Assembly: GCF_039621805.1 (NCBI RefSeq) | Contig: NZ_CP155073.1 | Coordinates: forward strand, 3,038,001-3,102,000 | Source of the DNA: Paraburkholderia sp. PREW-6R | GTDB lineage: Bacteria; Pseudomonadota; Gammaproteobacteria; Burkholderiales; Burkholderiaceae | Direction of reading: 5' to 3' | Length of the DNA: 64,000 nucleotides | In this document: positions 1 through 8,126 of the stretch, one piece after another | Layout of the letters: each line of letters begins with the position of its first letter | Position numbering within the stretch: position 1 is the first letter of the stretch | Program-made: the position numbers and the translations under genes | The notes under the pieces: generated by a model | Told to the model about the DNA's origin: nothing | The model's input: only the letters and a program-made list of their open reading frames with translations | Database searches by the model: none

Positions 1-15
1 TTTCGCTGCGCATGC

Positions 16-43
16 AAAAGAAAACGGCCCCGTTCGGGGCCGT
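16..43 (-). terminator. Rho-independent terminator of the MFS transporter gene
   Basis: Perfect 8-bp GC-rich stem (24-31 with 36-43) and a 4-nt loop. Read on the minus strand it is followed by TTTTCTTTT. It lies about 60 bp beyond the stop codon of the minus-strand MFS gene. Confidence 0.8.
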
Positions 44-100
44 CCGCCTGTTGCAGCGCTCGTGGCCATGTCATGCCCACACGCTTCGCCTAGCGCGCAT

Positions 101-1384
101 TCACACTGTCTGAGGTTCGGGCACTTTGGCCGGCCGGTTGATTCGCAGCACGATAAAAGCAGCGACGATGCACAGGCCGCCCGAGATCATCGATGCCACC
201 GTGTATGTGCCGAGGCTCGCGCGCAGCATGCCGGCGCCGAGTGCTGCGAAAGCTGCGCCGAGCTGATGGCCGGCCACAACCCAGCCGAACACGACGGGCG
301 CCGATTCCTTGCCGTAGACGTCGGTTGCAAGACGCACGGTGGGCGGCACGGTTGCGATCCAGTCGAGCCCGTAGAACACGGCGAAAAGCGGCAATCCGAA
401 GAAGTCGATGCCAAACGCGTGCGGCAGATACATCAACGAAAGCCCGCGCAGCCCGTAGTACCAGAACAGCAACACGCGGCTATTGAACCGGTCCGAGAGC
501 CAGCCCGACAACGTCGTGCCGAACAGATCGAAGACGCCCATCGCGGCGAGCAGCGACGCGCCTTGCACTTCGGTCATCCCGTAGTCGCCGCACATCGCGA
601 TCAGGTGAGTGCCGATATACCCATTCGTGCTTGCACCGCAAATGAAGAAGCTGAAAAACAACAGCCAGAAATCGCGCGTCTTACTCGCCATGGCGAGCGT
701 GCCGAACGCAATGGCAAGCGGATTCTGCTTCGTGACGGTGGTGGCGATCGGCGAATCGGCCGGCTCGCCATAGGGGCGCAGTTCAATGTCGGCCGGGCGT
801 TCCGGCAGGAGAAACGCCACGAGCGGCAACACGATTGCTGCCGCGACGGCCACCACCCATACGACCTGACGCCACCCGTGGTGCTCGGCGATGGCGGCAA
901 GCATCGGCAGGAACACGAGTTGGCCGGTCGCGGAACTCGCGGTAAGCAGCCCCATGACGAGGCCGCGACGCGTCGTGAACCAGCGCGTGACGACGGTTGC
1001 CGACAGCGACAAGGCCGCGACGCCCGTGGAGCCGCCCACCATCACGCCCCAGATCAGCACCATTTGCCAGGGGTGCGTCATCAGCGAAGACAAAGCGACG
1101 CCCGCCGCCATCGTGGCAAGCGCGGCCAGCAACGTCGGACGCACGCCGAAGCGCTGCATGGCCGCCGCTGCGAACGGCCCCATCAACCCGTAAAGCGCGA
1201 TGTTGACAGAAATGGCGAGCGAGATCGTGGCGCGGCTCCAGCCGAACTGGTGTTCCAGCGGCACCATCATCACGCTCGGCGTAGCGCGCGTGCCGGCCGC
1301 GGCGAGCAGCACCAGAAACACCACTGCAACGGTCAACCAGCCGTAGTGGAAACGTCCGCCAATCAGTCTCGCAGCCCAGTTCAT
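101..1384 (-). CDS. MFS transporter, OFA/monocarboxylate-like
   Basis: A 427-residue major facilitator with about 12 hydrophobic segments, moving a small solute across the inner membrane. The N-terminus (RFHYGW, then a TM with a following GWSR) resembles the oxalate/formate antiporter and monocarboxylate porter branch; the substrate cannot be read from sequence. I start at the ATG at 1384 because GGAGA lies 4 nt upstream; a longer in-frame start at 1438 has no Shine-Dalgarno (SD) site and would add 18 polar residues. It is divergent from a TetR-type gene with a palindrome between them, so TetR control is likely (inference). A terminator follows at 16-43. Confidence 0.85.
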   Translation of the reverse strand: MNWAARLIGGRFHYGWLTVAVVFLVLLAAAGTRATPSVMMVPLEHQFGWSRATISLAISVNIALYGLMGPFAAAAMQRFGVRPTLLAALATMAAGVALSSLMTHPWQMVLIWGVMVGGSTGVAALSLSATVVTRWFTTRRGLVMGLLTASSATGQLVFLPMLAAIAEHHGWRQVVWVVAVAAAIVLPLVAFLLPERPADIELRPYGEPADSPIATTVTKQNPLAIAFGTLAMASKTRDFWLLFFSFFICGASTNGYIGTHLIAMCGDYGMTEVQGASLLAAMGVFDLFGTTLSGWLSDRFNSRVLLFWYYGLRGLSLMYLPHAFGIDFFGLPLFAVFYGLDWIATVPPTVRLATDVYGKESAPVVFGWVVAGHQLGAAFAALGAGMLRASLGTYTVASMISGGLCIVAAFIVLRINRPAKVPEPQTV

Positions 1385-1446
1385 TGGTTCTCCAATCGGC
1401 GCCTGTCCCGCAGGCGGCTCGCATTGATACGACTTCATTAAGGGAC

Positions 1447-1466
1447 TTGTGACAGGTCAGTCACAA
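1447..1466. promoter_or_regulatory. Candidate TetR operator, perfect inverted repeat
   Basis: TTGTGAC-AGGTCA-GTCACAA: two perfect 7-bp arms around a 6-bp spacer, in the 150-bp gap between the divergent MFS and TetR genes. Size and location fit a TetR-family operator controlling both genes; this is inference. Confidence 0.5.
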
Positions 1467-1534
1467 TAGTGTTGCGATGGTAGTGACCGCTCTGTAACAT
1501 GTCAAGGTGTCAAATTCAGTCAAGGCGGTCGCGT

Positions 1535-2176
1535 ATGTCGAACCACGAAACCTCAAGGCCAGCGAGCGTGCGCCGACCACGCATCGCGCCGACGTCCGGC
1601 GCTCAGGCGCAGCAGCATCTGCTCACAGCCGCGGAACACCTGTTTTATCGGGAAGGCGTACGCGCGGTAGGAGTCGACGCTGTCGTCGAGCGGGCCGGCG
1701 TGAACAAGATGAGCTTGTATCGTCAATTTTCGTCGAAAGACGATCTGGTTCTCGCCTATCTGAAGCGCAAGGATGAAAGCTTTTTTGGCTACGTCGAGCG
1801 AAGCTTTGCGAAGCATCCCGGCGAGCCCGCGAAACAGCTTCAGCAATGTTTCGATGATCTGGCGATGCGCGCGTCGGTGGACGATTATCGCGGCTGCCCG
1901 TTCGTCAACGTGGCCTGCGAGTTTCCGGAGATCGATCATCCCGTGCGGCAATTCGTGTCTGACAACAAGGCGCGGCTGCTCGCACGGCTGAACGAGCTGG
2001 CAACTGCGGCCGGTGCAGACGACCCGGCGGCCCTGGCCGATGCGCTCGGTTTGCTGATTGAAGGCGTGTACGCGGCCAGTCAGACTTACGGGCCGGGTTG
2101 CGGCCCGATCCTGGCCGCGCCGAAAATCGCTGCGCGCCTGATCGCCGCCGCTTGCGCTCCGGCAAACGTAGGTTGA
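1535..2176 (+). CDS. TetR/AcrR family transcriptional regulator
   Basis: A 213-residue one-component repressor. Residues about 28-72 form the TetR HTH domain: LTAAEHLFYREG, a helix-turn-helix around 48-65, and the typical LYRQFSSKDDL. The C-terminal half (CPFVNVACEFP) is the ligand and dimerisation domain. Start at 1535 rather than 1499: an AAGG lies about 9 nt upstream of 1535, and the domain keeps a normal lead. It sits head-to-head with the MFS gene and probably represses it through the palindrome at 1447-1466. The ligand is unknown. Confidence 0.9.
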   Translation: MSNHETSRPASVRRPRIAPTSGAQAQQHLLTAAEHLFYREGVRAVGVDAVVERAGVNKMSLYRQFSSKDDLVLAYLKRKDESFFGYVERSFAKHPGEPAKQLQQCFDDLAMRASVDDYRGCPFVNVACEFPEIDHPVRQFVSDNKARLLARLNELATAAGADDPAALADALGLLIEGVYAASQTYGPGCGPILAAPKIAARLIAAACAPANVG

Positions 2177-2284
2177 ATTTCGTGGCGAAGGCGTTTCCGC
2201 AGTAGCCCGGCTAGTTCGCGGTCTAACGCTGCAACGGTTCGTCGGCCTTAAAATGGCGCTTTCCTTTCATTGCCGCCGTCCGCC

Positions 2285-2836
2285 ATGTCTTCGCCTGATT
2301 CTCACGATGCTGTGATTGCCTTGACCCGTCACTGGCTGACGCACGCGGTCATCGGTCTGAACTTGTGTCCGTTTGCGAAGGCGGTCTACGTGAAGGAGCA
2401 GATCCGCTACGCAGTGAGCGACGCCACCGACATGGAAGGCGTGCTGACCGACCTCGAAGCCGAACTTCAAACGCTCAAGGCGGCCAGCGCTGACGAGATA
2501 GATACGACGCTTCTGATCCTGCCTCGAGCGCTCCCCGACTTTCTCGACTACAACGACTGCCTGTTTTTCGCTGACAGAATGCTTAAGCAGCTCCGGCTGG
2601 AAGGCGAAATCCAGGTGGCGAGCTTTCATCCGCTTTATCAATTCGAAGATAGCGAGCCGGACGATATCGAGAACTACACGAATCGCGCGCCGTATCCGAT
2701 CCTGCATTTGCTGCGTGAGGACAGTATCGAGCGCGCCGTCGACGCATTTCCGGACGCCGAGGCCATTTACGAACGCAATCAGGAAACCTTGCGCCGCATC
2801 GGCCTTGCCGGGTGGAACGAGCTGATGAAGCGCTAG
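2285..2836 (+). CDS. DUF1415 domain-containing protein
   Basis: A 183-residue cytosolic protein matching the DUF1415 family across its length: an N-terminal block with GLNLCPFAK, a central D-Y-N-D-C-L segment, and FHPLYQFED followed by TNRAPYPILHLLRE. The family has no established function. The ATG at 2285 is preferred to an in-frame TTG at 2270. It is monocistronic, with converging neighbours. Confidence 0.85.
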   Translation: MSSPDSHDAVIALTRHWLTHAVIGLNLCPFAKAVYVKEQIRYAVSDATDMEGVLTDLEAELQTLKAASADEIDTTLLILPRALPDFLDYNDCLFFADRMLKQLRLEGEIQVASFHPLYQFEDSEPDDIENYTNRAPYPILHLLREDSIERAVDAFPDAEAIYERNQETLRRIGLAGWNELMKR

Positions 2837-2888
2837 ACGCGCCGGCGCGTGTTCATGGCAGGCGCACAGCCCACTCGTGGACGCTCAC

Positions 2889-3731
2889 TTAGGCTGGAAC
2901 GAAAAACCGCTCTTTCAGTTCCTCGATGCCGAGCGTGGTCATGACCTCATTGAGCCGTTCGGCCGGCCGCCGGCGCGGCAGATCCTTGAACTGGGCAATG
3001 ATCAACTCGTTTTTCATCGAATGTTCCCAGCCCACCAACTCAGTCACGCTGACCTGATAGCCGTGCGCCTCGAGCTGCAGACAGCGCAGCACGTTCGTAA
3101 TCTGACTGCCGAATTCGCGAGTGTGGAGTGGATGCCGCCAGATTTCTGTGAGTGCGTTGCCGAGCGATTTGCTCTTGTTCTGACGCAGTACGCCCGCCAC
3201 CTCCGCCTGGCAGCACGGTACGACCACGATATATTTCGCGCGCCTTTGCAGCGCGAAGCGAAGTGCGTCGTCTGTTGCCGTATTGCACGCGTGCAGCGCC
3301 GTGACAATGTCGATTTCGGCCGGCAGGCGGTCTGACGTGATGGATTCCGCCACCGACAGATTCAGGAACGACATTCCCTTGAAACCGAGCCGTTCGGCGA
3401 GCTCTTCGGAGCGCGCGACCAGTTCTTCGCGGGTTTCAATGCCATATATGTGCGAAACACCACCCGCGGCATCCTGAAACTCCTTGAAGAACAGGTCATA
3501 CAGGATAAAACCTAAATATGACTTGCCGGCGCCGTGATCGACCAGCGTCACGCTGCCCTGCGTGTCTTTGAGATCCTTCAATAAAGGCTCGATGAACTGG
3601 AAGAGGTGGTACACCTGCTTGAGCTTACGGCGGCTGTCCTGGTTCATCTTGCCGTCGCGCGTCAGGATATGCAGTTCCTTGAGCAATTCGACAGACTGAT
3701 TAGGGCGGATATCGTGAGTTTTGCTGGCCAT
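2889..3731 (-). CDS. Class I SAM-dependent methyltransferase (Methyltransf_32-like)
   Basis: A 280-residue predicted methyltransferase. The SAM-binding motif I is VDHGAGKSYLG (residues 64-74) after a helical N-terminal region. The acidic motif II equivalent is in YGIET (about 96-100). HACNTATD (147-154) and VPCCQ (171-175) are signatures of the Methyltransf_32 branch, which includes tRNA methyltransferase TRM13-like proteins. Its substrate is unknown; the CCQ segment suggests an RNA or small-molecule target (weak inference). It converges with the DUF1415 gene, 52 bp between stops. Confidence 0.75.
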   Translation of the reverse strand: MASKTHDIRPNQSVELLKELHILTRDGKMNQDSRRKLKQVYHLFQFIEPLLKDLKDTQGSVTLVDHGAGKSYLGFILYDLFFKEFQDAAGGVSHIYGIETREELVARSEELAERLGFKGMSFLNLSVAESITSDRLPAEIDIVTALHACNTATDDALRFALQRRAKYIVVVPCCQAEVAGVLRQNKSKSLGNALTEIWRHPLHTREFGSQITNVLRCLQLEAHGYQVSVTELVGWEHSMKNELIIAQFKDLPRRRPAERLNEVMTTLGIEELKERFFVPA

Positions 3732-4113
3732 CGTACAGAGCCACCCAAGTTTGCAACGCGAACGTGCGACAGGTGACGGAAGAAAGGAAAAGTTGCTGTC
3801 AGTTTACCCAAAGTGCGACTCGCTCACAGAAAGTGCGCGCCACACCTGCAAGAAATGCCGAAAACCTGGAACACTTCATGCTCGATGAGCGGTACGCGAA
3901 GTTCCGTGGAAACGGCATCACAGTAGAAGCGCGACGGCCGGGGCCGATGGCAAAGGAGTCGCGTCCATAACAACAGACTGCCGGCCGCAGCTTGGATCAC
4001 GCGAACCGAAAGCATGTGGGGAGGCCGGTCCGGGAACACGGACCGAACGTTACGTAACCAGCAGCGCGCCGCGATCATAACGGACGTGCGCTCGGAAAAT
4101 AGAAGAGGCTGCG
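3732..4113. other. Intergenic region, 382 bp
   Basis: It separates two divergent genes and must hold both promoters. A 68-codon open frame (3764-3970) lacks an SD site and resembles no known protein. I see no terminator or long repeat. Confidence 0.5.
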
Positions 4114-4434
4114 ATGAACACCGTACCCAACGGAAATGTTGAACAGAAATTTCAGGAAATGCTGGCGAAGCTGACCGCCACACCCGCGTGGTCGGAAAAG
4201 CAGCAGATCGAATTGGAAATGGCCCGCGACATCTCGACAGAAATGTTGCGTCTCGCCGAGGCAATGCGTGACGGCAGCGTCGACATGGAAACCTGTCTGA
4301 CCATGCTCAAGTACGCGAAAGTACTCGACTTCGTGATGACGACACTCGCATCCCGGCGCGACATCAAACCGCAAACGCTGCGGGTCATCTTCAAGCTGGC
4401 CGGCCTCAAAGTGGACGAAGCTTACCCGGGCTGA
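4114..4434 (+). CDS. Conserved small protein of unknown function
   Basis: A 106-residue, mostly helical soluble protein with no signal peptide or TM segment. I do not recognise the family. Residues 20-60 are rich in charged heptad-like sequence (EKQQIELEMARDIS), and the C-terminus is LRVIFKLAGLKVDEAYPG. A good SD site (AGAGG) lies 5 nt before the ATG, and codon use matches the neighbours, so it is likely real. It stands alone between two gaps of more than 350 bp. Confidence 0.7.
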   Translation: MNTVPNGNVEQKFQEMLAKLTATPAWSEKQQIELEMARDISTEMLRLAEAMRDGSVDMETCLTMLKYAKVLDFVMTTLASRRDIKPQTLRVIFKLAGLKVDEAYPG

Positions 4435-4801
4435 GGCCGCCTGCCTGGCAGCACGCCGCGCGGGCGACGGATGTCGTCGCTCGTACGGCTGACCTTTTCG
4501 CTTGCCGTCTCGGGCGCGAGTGTGATTGCTTCGGCTCGCGTGAGAGGTGCTTATGACGCGACGCTTGCCGTTCTTGCGCCAGTAGCGCAACGACCCGTTT
4601 AAGCGCGAGATCCGCTGCAATCGGGCGACTGCGTCTATCTCGCCGGCGGTGCGGCGCGCTCGTCGAGCGATAAACCGCCTTTGCGCCGTTTTGCTTCCGT
4701 TTGCCCCGCACGGCGCGTAATGTGAAAATGGCGCCCTTCGTGCTCGCCGGTTCGTCCCATGTCACCGCGCGTGCTGCCATTTCTGCTACCCGCAGGTCCG
4801 C
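4435..4801. other. Intergenic region, 367 bp
   Basis: GC-rich stretch between two plus-strand genes. I see no supported ORF, hairpin terminator or repeat; it presumably holds the promoter of the flavoprotein gene. Confidence 0.4.
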
Positions 4802-6070
4802 ATGTCATCCTCGTTCGAATCCGCCCGCGTTGCCGTAATTGGCGGCGGCCCTGCCGGTTTGATGGCCGCCGAGGCGCTGTCGCGCCAAGGCGTCCAGGTC
4901 GACGTCTATGACGCGATGCCGTCCGTCGGCCGCAAGTTTCTGATGGCGGGCAAAGGCGGCATGAATATCACGCACTCGGAGCCGCTCGAGCCCTTCCTCG
5001 ACCGCTACGGCAAGCATCGCGACCTCATTGCGCCGCTGCTCGAAACGTTCGGTCCCGACGCGTTGCGGGCATGGCTGACTGACTCGGGCGTGGCAACGTT
5101 CATTGGTAGCTCGGGACGCGTTTTCCCGACCGACATGAAAGCGGCACCGATGCTTCGTGCGTGGCTGCACCGGCTGCGAGAAGCGGGCGTGCAGTTTCAT
5201 ATGCGTCACAAATGGACCGGCTGGGCCGACGATGATGTTGAAAACGCGCTCACGCTGCGCTTCGCGGCACCTGACGGAGAACGGATCGTGGCTTGCAACG
5301 CCGTCGTTTTCGCGCTCGGCGGCGCAAGCTGGCCACGGCTCGGCTCGGACGCTTCCTGGGTCCCGCTGTGGCAAGCTCGCGGCATCCCGGTCGAGCCTTT
5401 GCGGCCGGCGAACTGCGGCTTCGATGCAGACTGGAGCCCTTATCTGCAGGCACGCTTCGCAGGCCAGCCGATCAAGCCGGTCGCCATTTCCCTCACCGAT
5501 GTAGACAAAAATGTCCACAATCGACAAGGTGAAATACTTTTGACGGAAACGGGCCTTGAAGGGAGCCTGATTTATGCGTTGTCAGCGGCGATTCGCGAGC
5601 GCATTCTTGCCGACGGCGAGGTGACCATCACGCTCGATCTGGCGCCAGGCCTGGCGTTGGAGCGTGTCGTCGCCGAGGTCACACGTCCGCGCGGCTCGCG
5701 CTCAATGTCGACGCACCTGCAAGGCCGGATCGGCATAAGTGGCGTCAAACTGGCTCTGCTGCACGAGGTTCTGTCGAAGGAAACGTTCGCCGATGCGCAT
5801 GGTCTCGCGCACGCCATCAAGGGATTGCCGGTGCGCCTGACGCGTGCTCGCCCGATCGAGGAAGCAATCAGCACCGCTGGCGGCGTTTCATTCGAAGCGC
5901 TGAATTCGCAGCTGATGGTCAGGCACTTGCCGGGCGTTTTTTGCGCTGGCGAGATGCTCGACTGGGAAGCGCCAACCGGCGGCTACCTGCTTACCGCGTG
6001 TTTCGCCAGCGGGCTAGCGGCGGGACGCGGGGCGCTCGCCTATCTCGCCGCGCGAGGCGCGGCGGTCTGA
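4802..6070 (+). CDS. BaiN/HI0933-type flavoprotein (TIGR03862-like)
   Basis: A 422-residue NAD(P)/FAD-dependent oxidoreductase of the HI0933/BaiN superfamily. The dinucleotide-binding GGGPAG is at residues 14-19. The family hallmark GRKFLMAGKGGMN is at 43-55. A central GLEGSLIYALS and a C-terminal AGEMLDWEAPTGGY (FAD contact) follow. Members are cytosolic flavoproteins; BaiN reduces bile acid intermediates in gut bacteria, but the role in proteobacteria is not settled. The codons at 5497-5534 (DVDKNVHNRQGE) nearly match a noncoding stretch at 7424-7461; see findings. Confidence 0.88.
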   Translation: MSSSFESARVAVIGGGPAGLMAAEALSRQGVQVDVYDAMPSVGRKFLMAGKGGMNITHSEPLEPFLDRYGKHRDLIAPLLETFGPDALRAWLTDSGVATFIGSSGRVFPTDMKAAPMLRAWLHRLREAGVQFHMRHKWTGWADDDVENALTLRFAAPDGERIVACNAVVFALGGASWPRLGSDASWVPLWQARGIPVEPLRPANCGFDADWSPYLQARFAGQPIKPVAISLTDVDKNVHNRQGEILLTETGLEGSLIYALSAAIRERILADGEVTITLDLAPGLALERVVAEVTRPRGSRSMSTHLQGRIGISGVKLALLHEVLSKETFADAHGLAHAIKGLPVRLTRARPIEEAISTAGGVSFEALNSQLMVRHLPGVFCAGEMLDWEAPTGGYLLTACFASGLAAGRGALAYLAARGAAV

Positions 6071-6112
6071 CCCGGAACAGGTCACGCCGCACTGCGCCGC
6101 TGCACGCGCTGA

Positions 6113-7237
6113 CTAGCGGGCCTTGACTCTCCACAACGTCGTCATTTCGGCGGATCGTGCGGCGTGCAGCGCATCGGTTTCATCGGTCGATTTGGGATGC
6201 CGCGGGCGAATGTCGTCCCGACCCACGACCGTCAGTCCGGCTTTCTCGATCGCCTCCAGCAACCAACCACGCGTACGCAAGCCCAAATGCTCGGCGAAAT
6301 CCGACATGATCAGCCAGCCCTCGCCGCCAGGCGAAAGATGCCCGGCGAGACCGTCCAGAAAACCCAGCAGCATCCGGCTTTCCGGATCGAAGATCGCATA
6401 TTCGATCGGTGACGCCGGCCGTGCCGGCAGCCACGGCGGATTGCAGACCACGAGCGGCGCGCGTCCCTCCGGAAAAAGATTCGCCTCGATGACGTCGACC
6501 TGCTGACCGTAACCCAGCCGGGTGATGTTCTCACGAGCGCAGGCCAGCGCGCGCGGGTCCTGATCGGTCGCGATGATTTCCTTCACGCCGCGCTTCGCCA
6601 GTAACGCGGACAGCACGCCCGTACCCGTGCCGACGTCGAACGCCTTGTTCAGCGACGGCAGCGGCGCGCGCGCGACGAGGTCCACGTATTCACCGCGCAC
6701 CGGCGAAAACACGCCGTAGAACGGATGGATACGTTCGCCCAGCGCGGGAATCTCGACACCCTTCTTGCGCCATTCGTGCGCGCCGATCAAACCTAGCACT
6801 TCGCGCAGCGACACCACGGACGGCTCGCCAGTCGGCGGCCCGTATGTTTCGATGCACGCCTGCCGCACGTCCGGCGCGCGTCGCAGTGGAATGGCGTATT
6901 CGGCGTCGAGCGGCACCAGAATCATGCCGAGCGTGCGCGCGCGCTGCGACTGCGCCTGCCTGTGCAGATTGAAAGCGTCGAGCGGTGAGTCGCCCTGCTT
7001 GCGCGGCTTGCGCTCCAGCCGTCGTGTGACTGCTTGCAGCAACTGGCGTGCGTTCTGGAAGTCGCCGTTCCAGAGCAGCGCCGTGCCTTCGCTTGCCAGC
7101 CGGTAGGCGGAGTCGGCGGTAGTCCGATCGTCGGCGACGATAACGCGTCTGGGTGGAGGCACAGAAGCTTCGGAGCGCCAACGTGCGCTACGGGGACCGT
7201 CGGCCTCGGGCCAGGTGATCGATGCGGGGCTGTTCAT
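6113..7237 (-). CDS. Class I SAM-dependent methyltransferase with NPPW motif
   Basis: A 374-residue predicted N-methyltransferase. An N-terminal domain of about 190 residues precedes a Rossmann methyltransferase: motif I FDVGTGTGV (200-208), the acidic TDQDPRA (224-230), and NPPW (266-269). N-P-P-W/Y is the signature of enzymes that methylate a planar amide or amino group (HemK/PrmC, PrmB, RsmC and adenine methyltransferases). The substrate is therefore probably a glutamine amide or nucleobase, not determined here. The ATG at 7237 is chosen because upstream in-frame residues are low-complexity and lack conserved character; its SD is weak. It converges with the flavoprotein gene, 42 bp apart. 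Confidence 0.75.
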   Translation of the reverse strand: MNSPASITWPEADGPRSARWRSEASVPPPRRVIVADDRTTADSAYRLASEGTALLWNGDFQNARQLLQAVTRRLERKPRKQGDSPLDAFNLHRQAQSQRARTLGMILVPLDAEYAIPLRRAPDVRQACIETYGPPTGEPSVVSLREVLGLIGAHEWRKKGVEIPALGERIHPFYGVFSPVRGEYVDLVARAPLPSLNKAFDVGTGTGVLSALLAKRGVKEIIATDQDPRALACARENITRLGYGQQVDVIEANLFPEGRAPLVVCNPPWLPARPASPIEYAIFDPESRMLLGFLDGLAGHLSPGGEGWLIMSDFAEHLGLRTRGWLLEAIEKAGLTVVGRDDIRPRHPKSTDETDALHAARSAEMTTLWRVKAR

Positions 7238-7423
7238 GTTCGGGTGGGAAGGGTGTGGCGGGGATGAAGCGATCGATCGGCACAGGGACGAGCTTGACGC
7301 CGGTACTGCGCCAGGCGCCGGGGTCCGGGAGTCGTCACCGACTGACGCCCGCATGGTACCCCGCGTGCCTGTCTCGCGGTGCGCAATTCGACTCGTCGCC
7401 GGTGACGCAACCGTTAGAACTGA

Positions 7424-7461
7424 CGATGCAGACAAAAAAGTCCAAAATAGACAAGGTGAAA
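7424..7461 (+). repeat. Imperfect 38-bp repeat, copy B
   Basis: 34 of 38 bases match 5497-5534, which lies inside the BaiN-type gene. The shared core includes AGACAAAAA, GTCCA and GACAAGGTGAAA. This copy is outside any supported gene. Confidence 0.7.
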
Positions 7462-7670
7462 GAGATCTGGCAATTTTGGGCGGCCCCGCGTCTCACCATC
7501 CAGGTTACACCAGTGCGCAGGCATAGCGATCAGCGCTCTTTAAAGTTGGAAATAACGCAAACCGTGTTTTTTCGAACACGCAGATTAATGACTCGATTTA
7601 TGCAGTATGCATACAATGCCGGCGCTTAATAATGAAACGACCAACGCCCATTCGGCTGCGATTCGCGGCT

Positions 7671-7676
7671 TATAAT
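7671..7676 (+). promoter_or_regulatory. Perfect -10 box (TATAAT) for candidate sRNA
   Basis: Consensus TATAAT. No good TTGACA-like box is found 16-18 bp upstream, so the promoter may need an activator. It would start RNA near 7682, about 160 nt before the intrinsic terminator. Confidence 0.45.
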
Positions 7677-7681
7677 GGACA

Positions 7682-7841
7682 CGCGGATTAAGCAGCGTTA
7701 TAGTGCATCCCAACAATCGGGATTAAAACCGTCAAAAGAACCTGAGAGACCAGCCACGGTGCGGCATTCAAACCAATACAACGCCGAATCACTGCATTGC
7801 CGGCTGCGGGTGCGATTGCGCCCGCAGCCCTTATTCTTTTT
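7682..7841 (+). ncRNA. Candidate small noncoding RNA, about 160 nt
   Basis: A free-standing transcription unit is implied by a consensus -10 box just upstream and a strong intrinsic terminator at 7802-7841, with no gene between. Internal hairpins include ATCCC/GGGAT near 7707-7723 and GTGCGGC pairing with GCCG..CAC near 7770-7797. I cannot match it to 6S RNA, tmRNA, RNase P RNA or another family I know. Existence is inferred from signals only. Confidence 0.45.
7802..7841 (+). terminator. Strong rho-independent terminator
   Basis: A 12-bp stem (7802-7813 with 7818-7829, one G-T pair) and GATT loop, followed by CTTATTCTTTTT on the plus strand. No protein gene lies upstream on this strand for over 1.7 kb, which is why it suggests an sRNA. 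Confidence 0.85.
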
Positions 7842-7985
7842 AAACGCGCCCATATTAATCGCATGTCTAACTTGCCTTTCCACGCTCTTAACCTTAGGCA
7901 CCGTCAAGTGCATGCTTTCAGCGACCAGCGAGTCGGTTAATTAACAATTTTCCGAAGTCGCGGATAGCAGATCAAAAACTTCCAA

Positions 7986-8024
7986 TAAAAAACGGGGTTT
8001 CTGACTGAACAGAAACCCCGTTTC
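7986..8024 (-). terminator. Terminator after tRNA-Thr
   Basis: Inverted repeat AACGGGGTTTCTG / CAGAAACCCCGTT. On the minus strand it is followed by a TTTTTT tract. It lies 8 bp beyond the CCA end of the tRNA and ends the sspA-sspB-tRNA unit. Confidence 0.85.
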
Positions 8025-8031
8025 GTACTAC

Positions 8032-8107
8032 TGGTGCCGGCTGCAGGACTCGAACCCGCCACCTCATGATTACAAGTCAAGCGCTCTACCTGATGAGCTA
8101 AGCCGGC
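8032..8107 (-). tRNA. tRNA-Thr (anticodon UGU)
   Basis: A 76-nt cloverleaf with encoded CCA. The acceptor GCCGGCU pairs with AGCCGGC, the D-arm is GCUC..GAGC, the T-arm has GGGUUCGAGUCC, and the anticodon loop is CUUGUAA. This gives anticodon UGU, reading ACA threonine codons, as in E. coli tRNA-Thr(UGU). The anticodon stem CUUGA/UCAUG has a U-U mismatch at the second pair. Its 5' end is 19 nt past the sspB stop codon, so it is probably processed from the sspAB transcript. Confidence 0.93.
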
Positions 8108-8126
8108 ATGAGGCCGTGATTCTACT

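Larger units (their letters stand above)
7238..8031. other. Gene-poor region, 794 bp
   Basis: It contains the second copy of a 38-bp imperfect repeat (7424-7461), AT-richer DNA from about 7540 to 7680, a perfect TATAAT (7671-7676), a candidate small-RNA unit ending in a terminator (7802-7841), and the terminator of the downstream tRNA. Short open frames (for example 7426-7629) have no SD site and I do not support them. Confidence 0.6.

Noticed and set aside
62..1441. 459-codon open frame on the plus strand across the MFS gene
   Set aside because: It is antisense to a clear 12-TM transporter, and its translation is low-complexity Arg/His/Gln, typical of a shadow frame in high-GC DNA.
3764..3970. 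68-codon open frame in the gap before the small helical gene
   Set aside because: No SD site, no signal or motif, and codon use does not match neighbours.
7426..7629. Possible small ORF beginning in the repeat copy B
   Set aside because: No SD site, poor codon bias, and no conserved features. The translated similarity to the BaiN protein is limited to the 38-bp repeat.
8032..8107. tRNA-Thr as an integration (att) site
   Set aside because: No duplicated tRNA 3' end, integrase gene or atypical DNA nearby; the neighbours are core genes.
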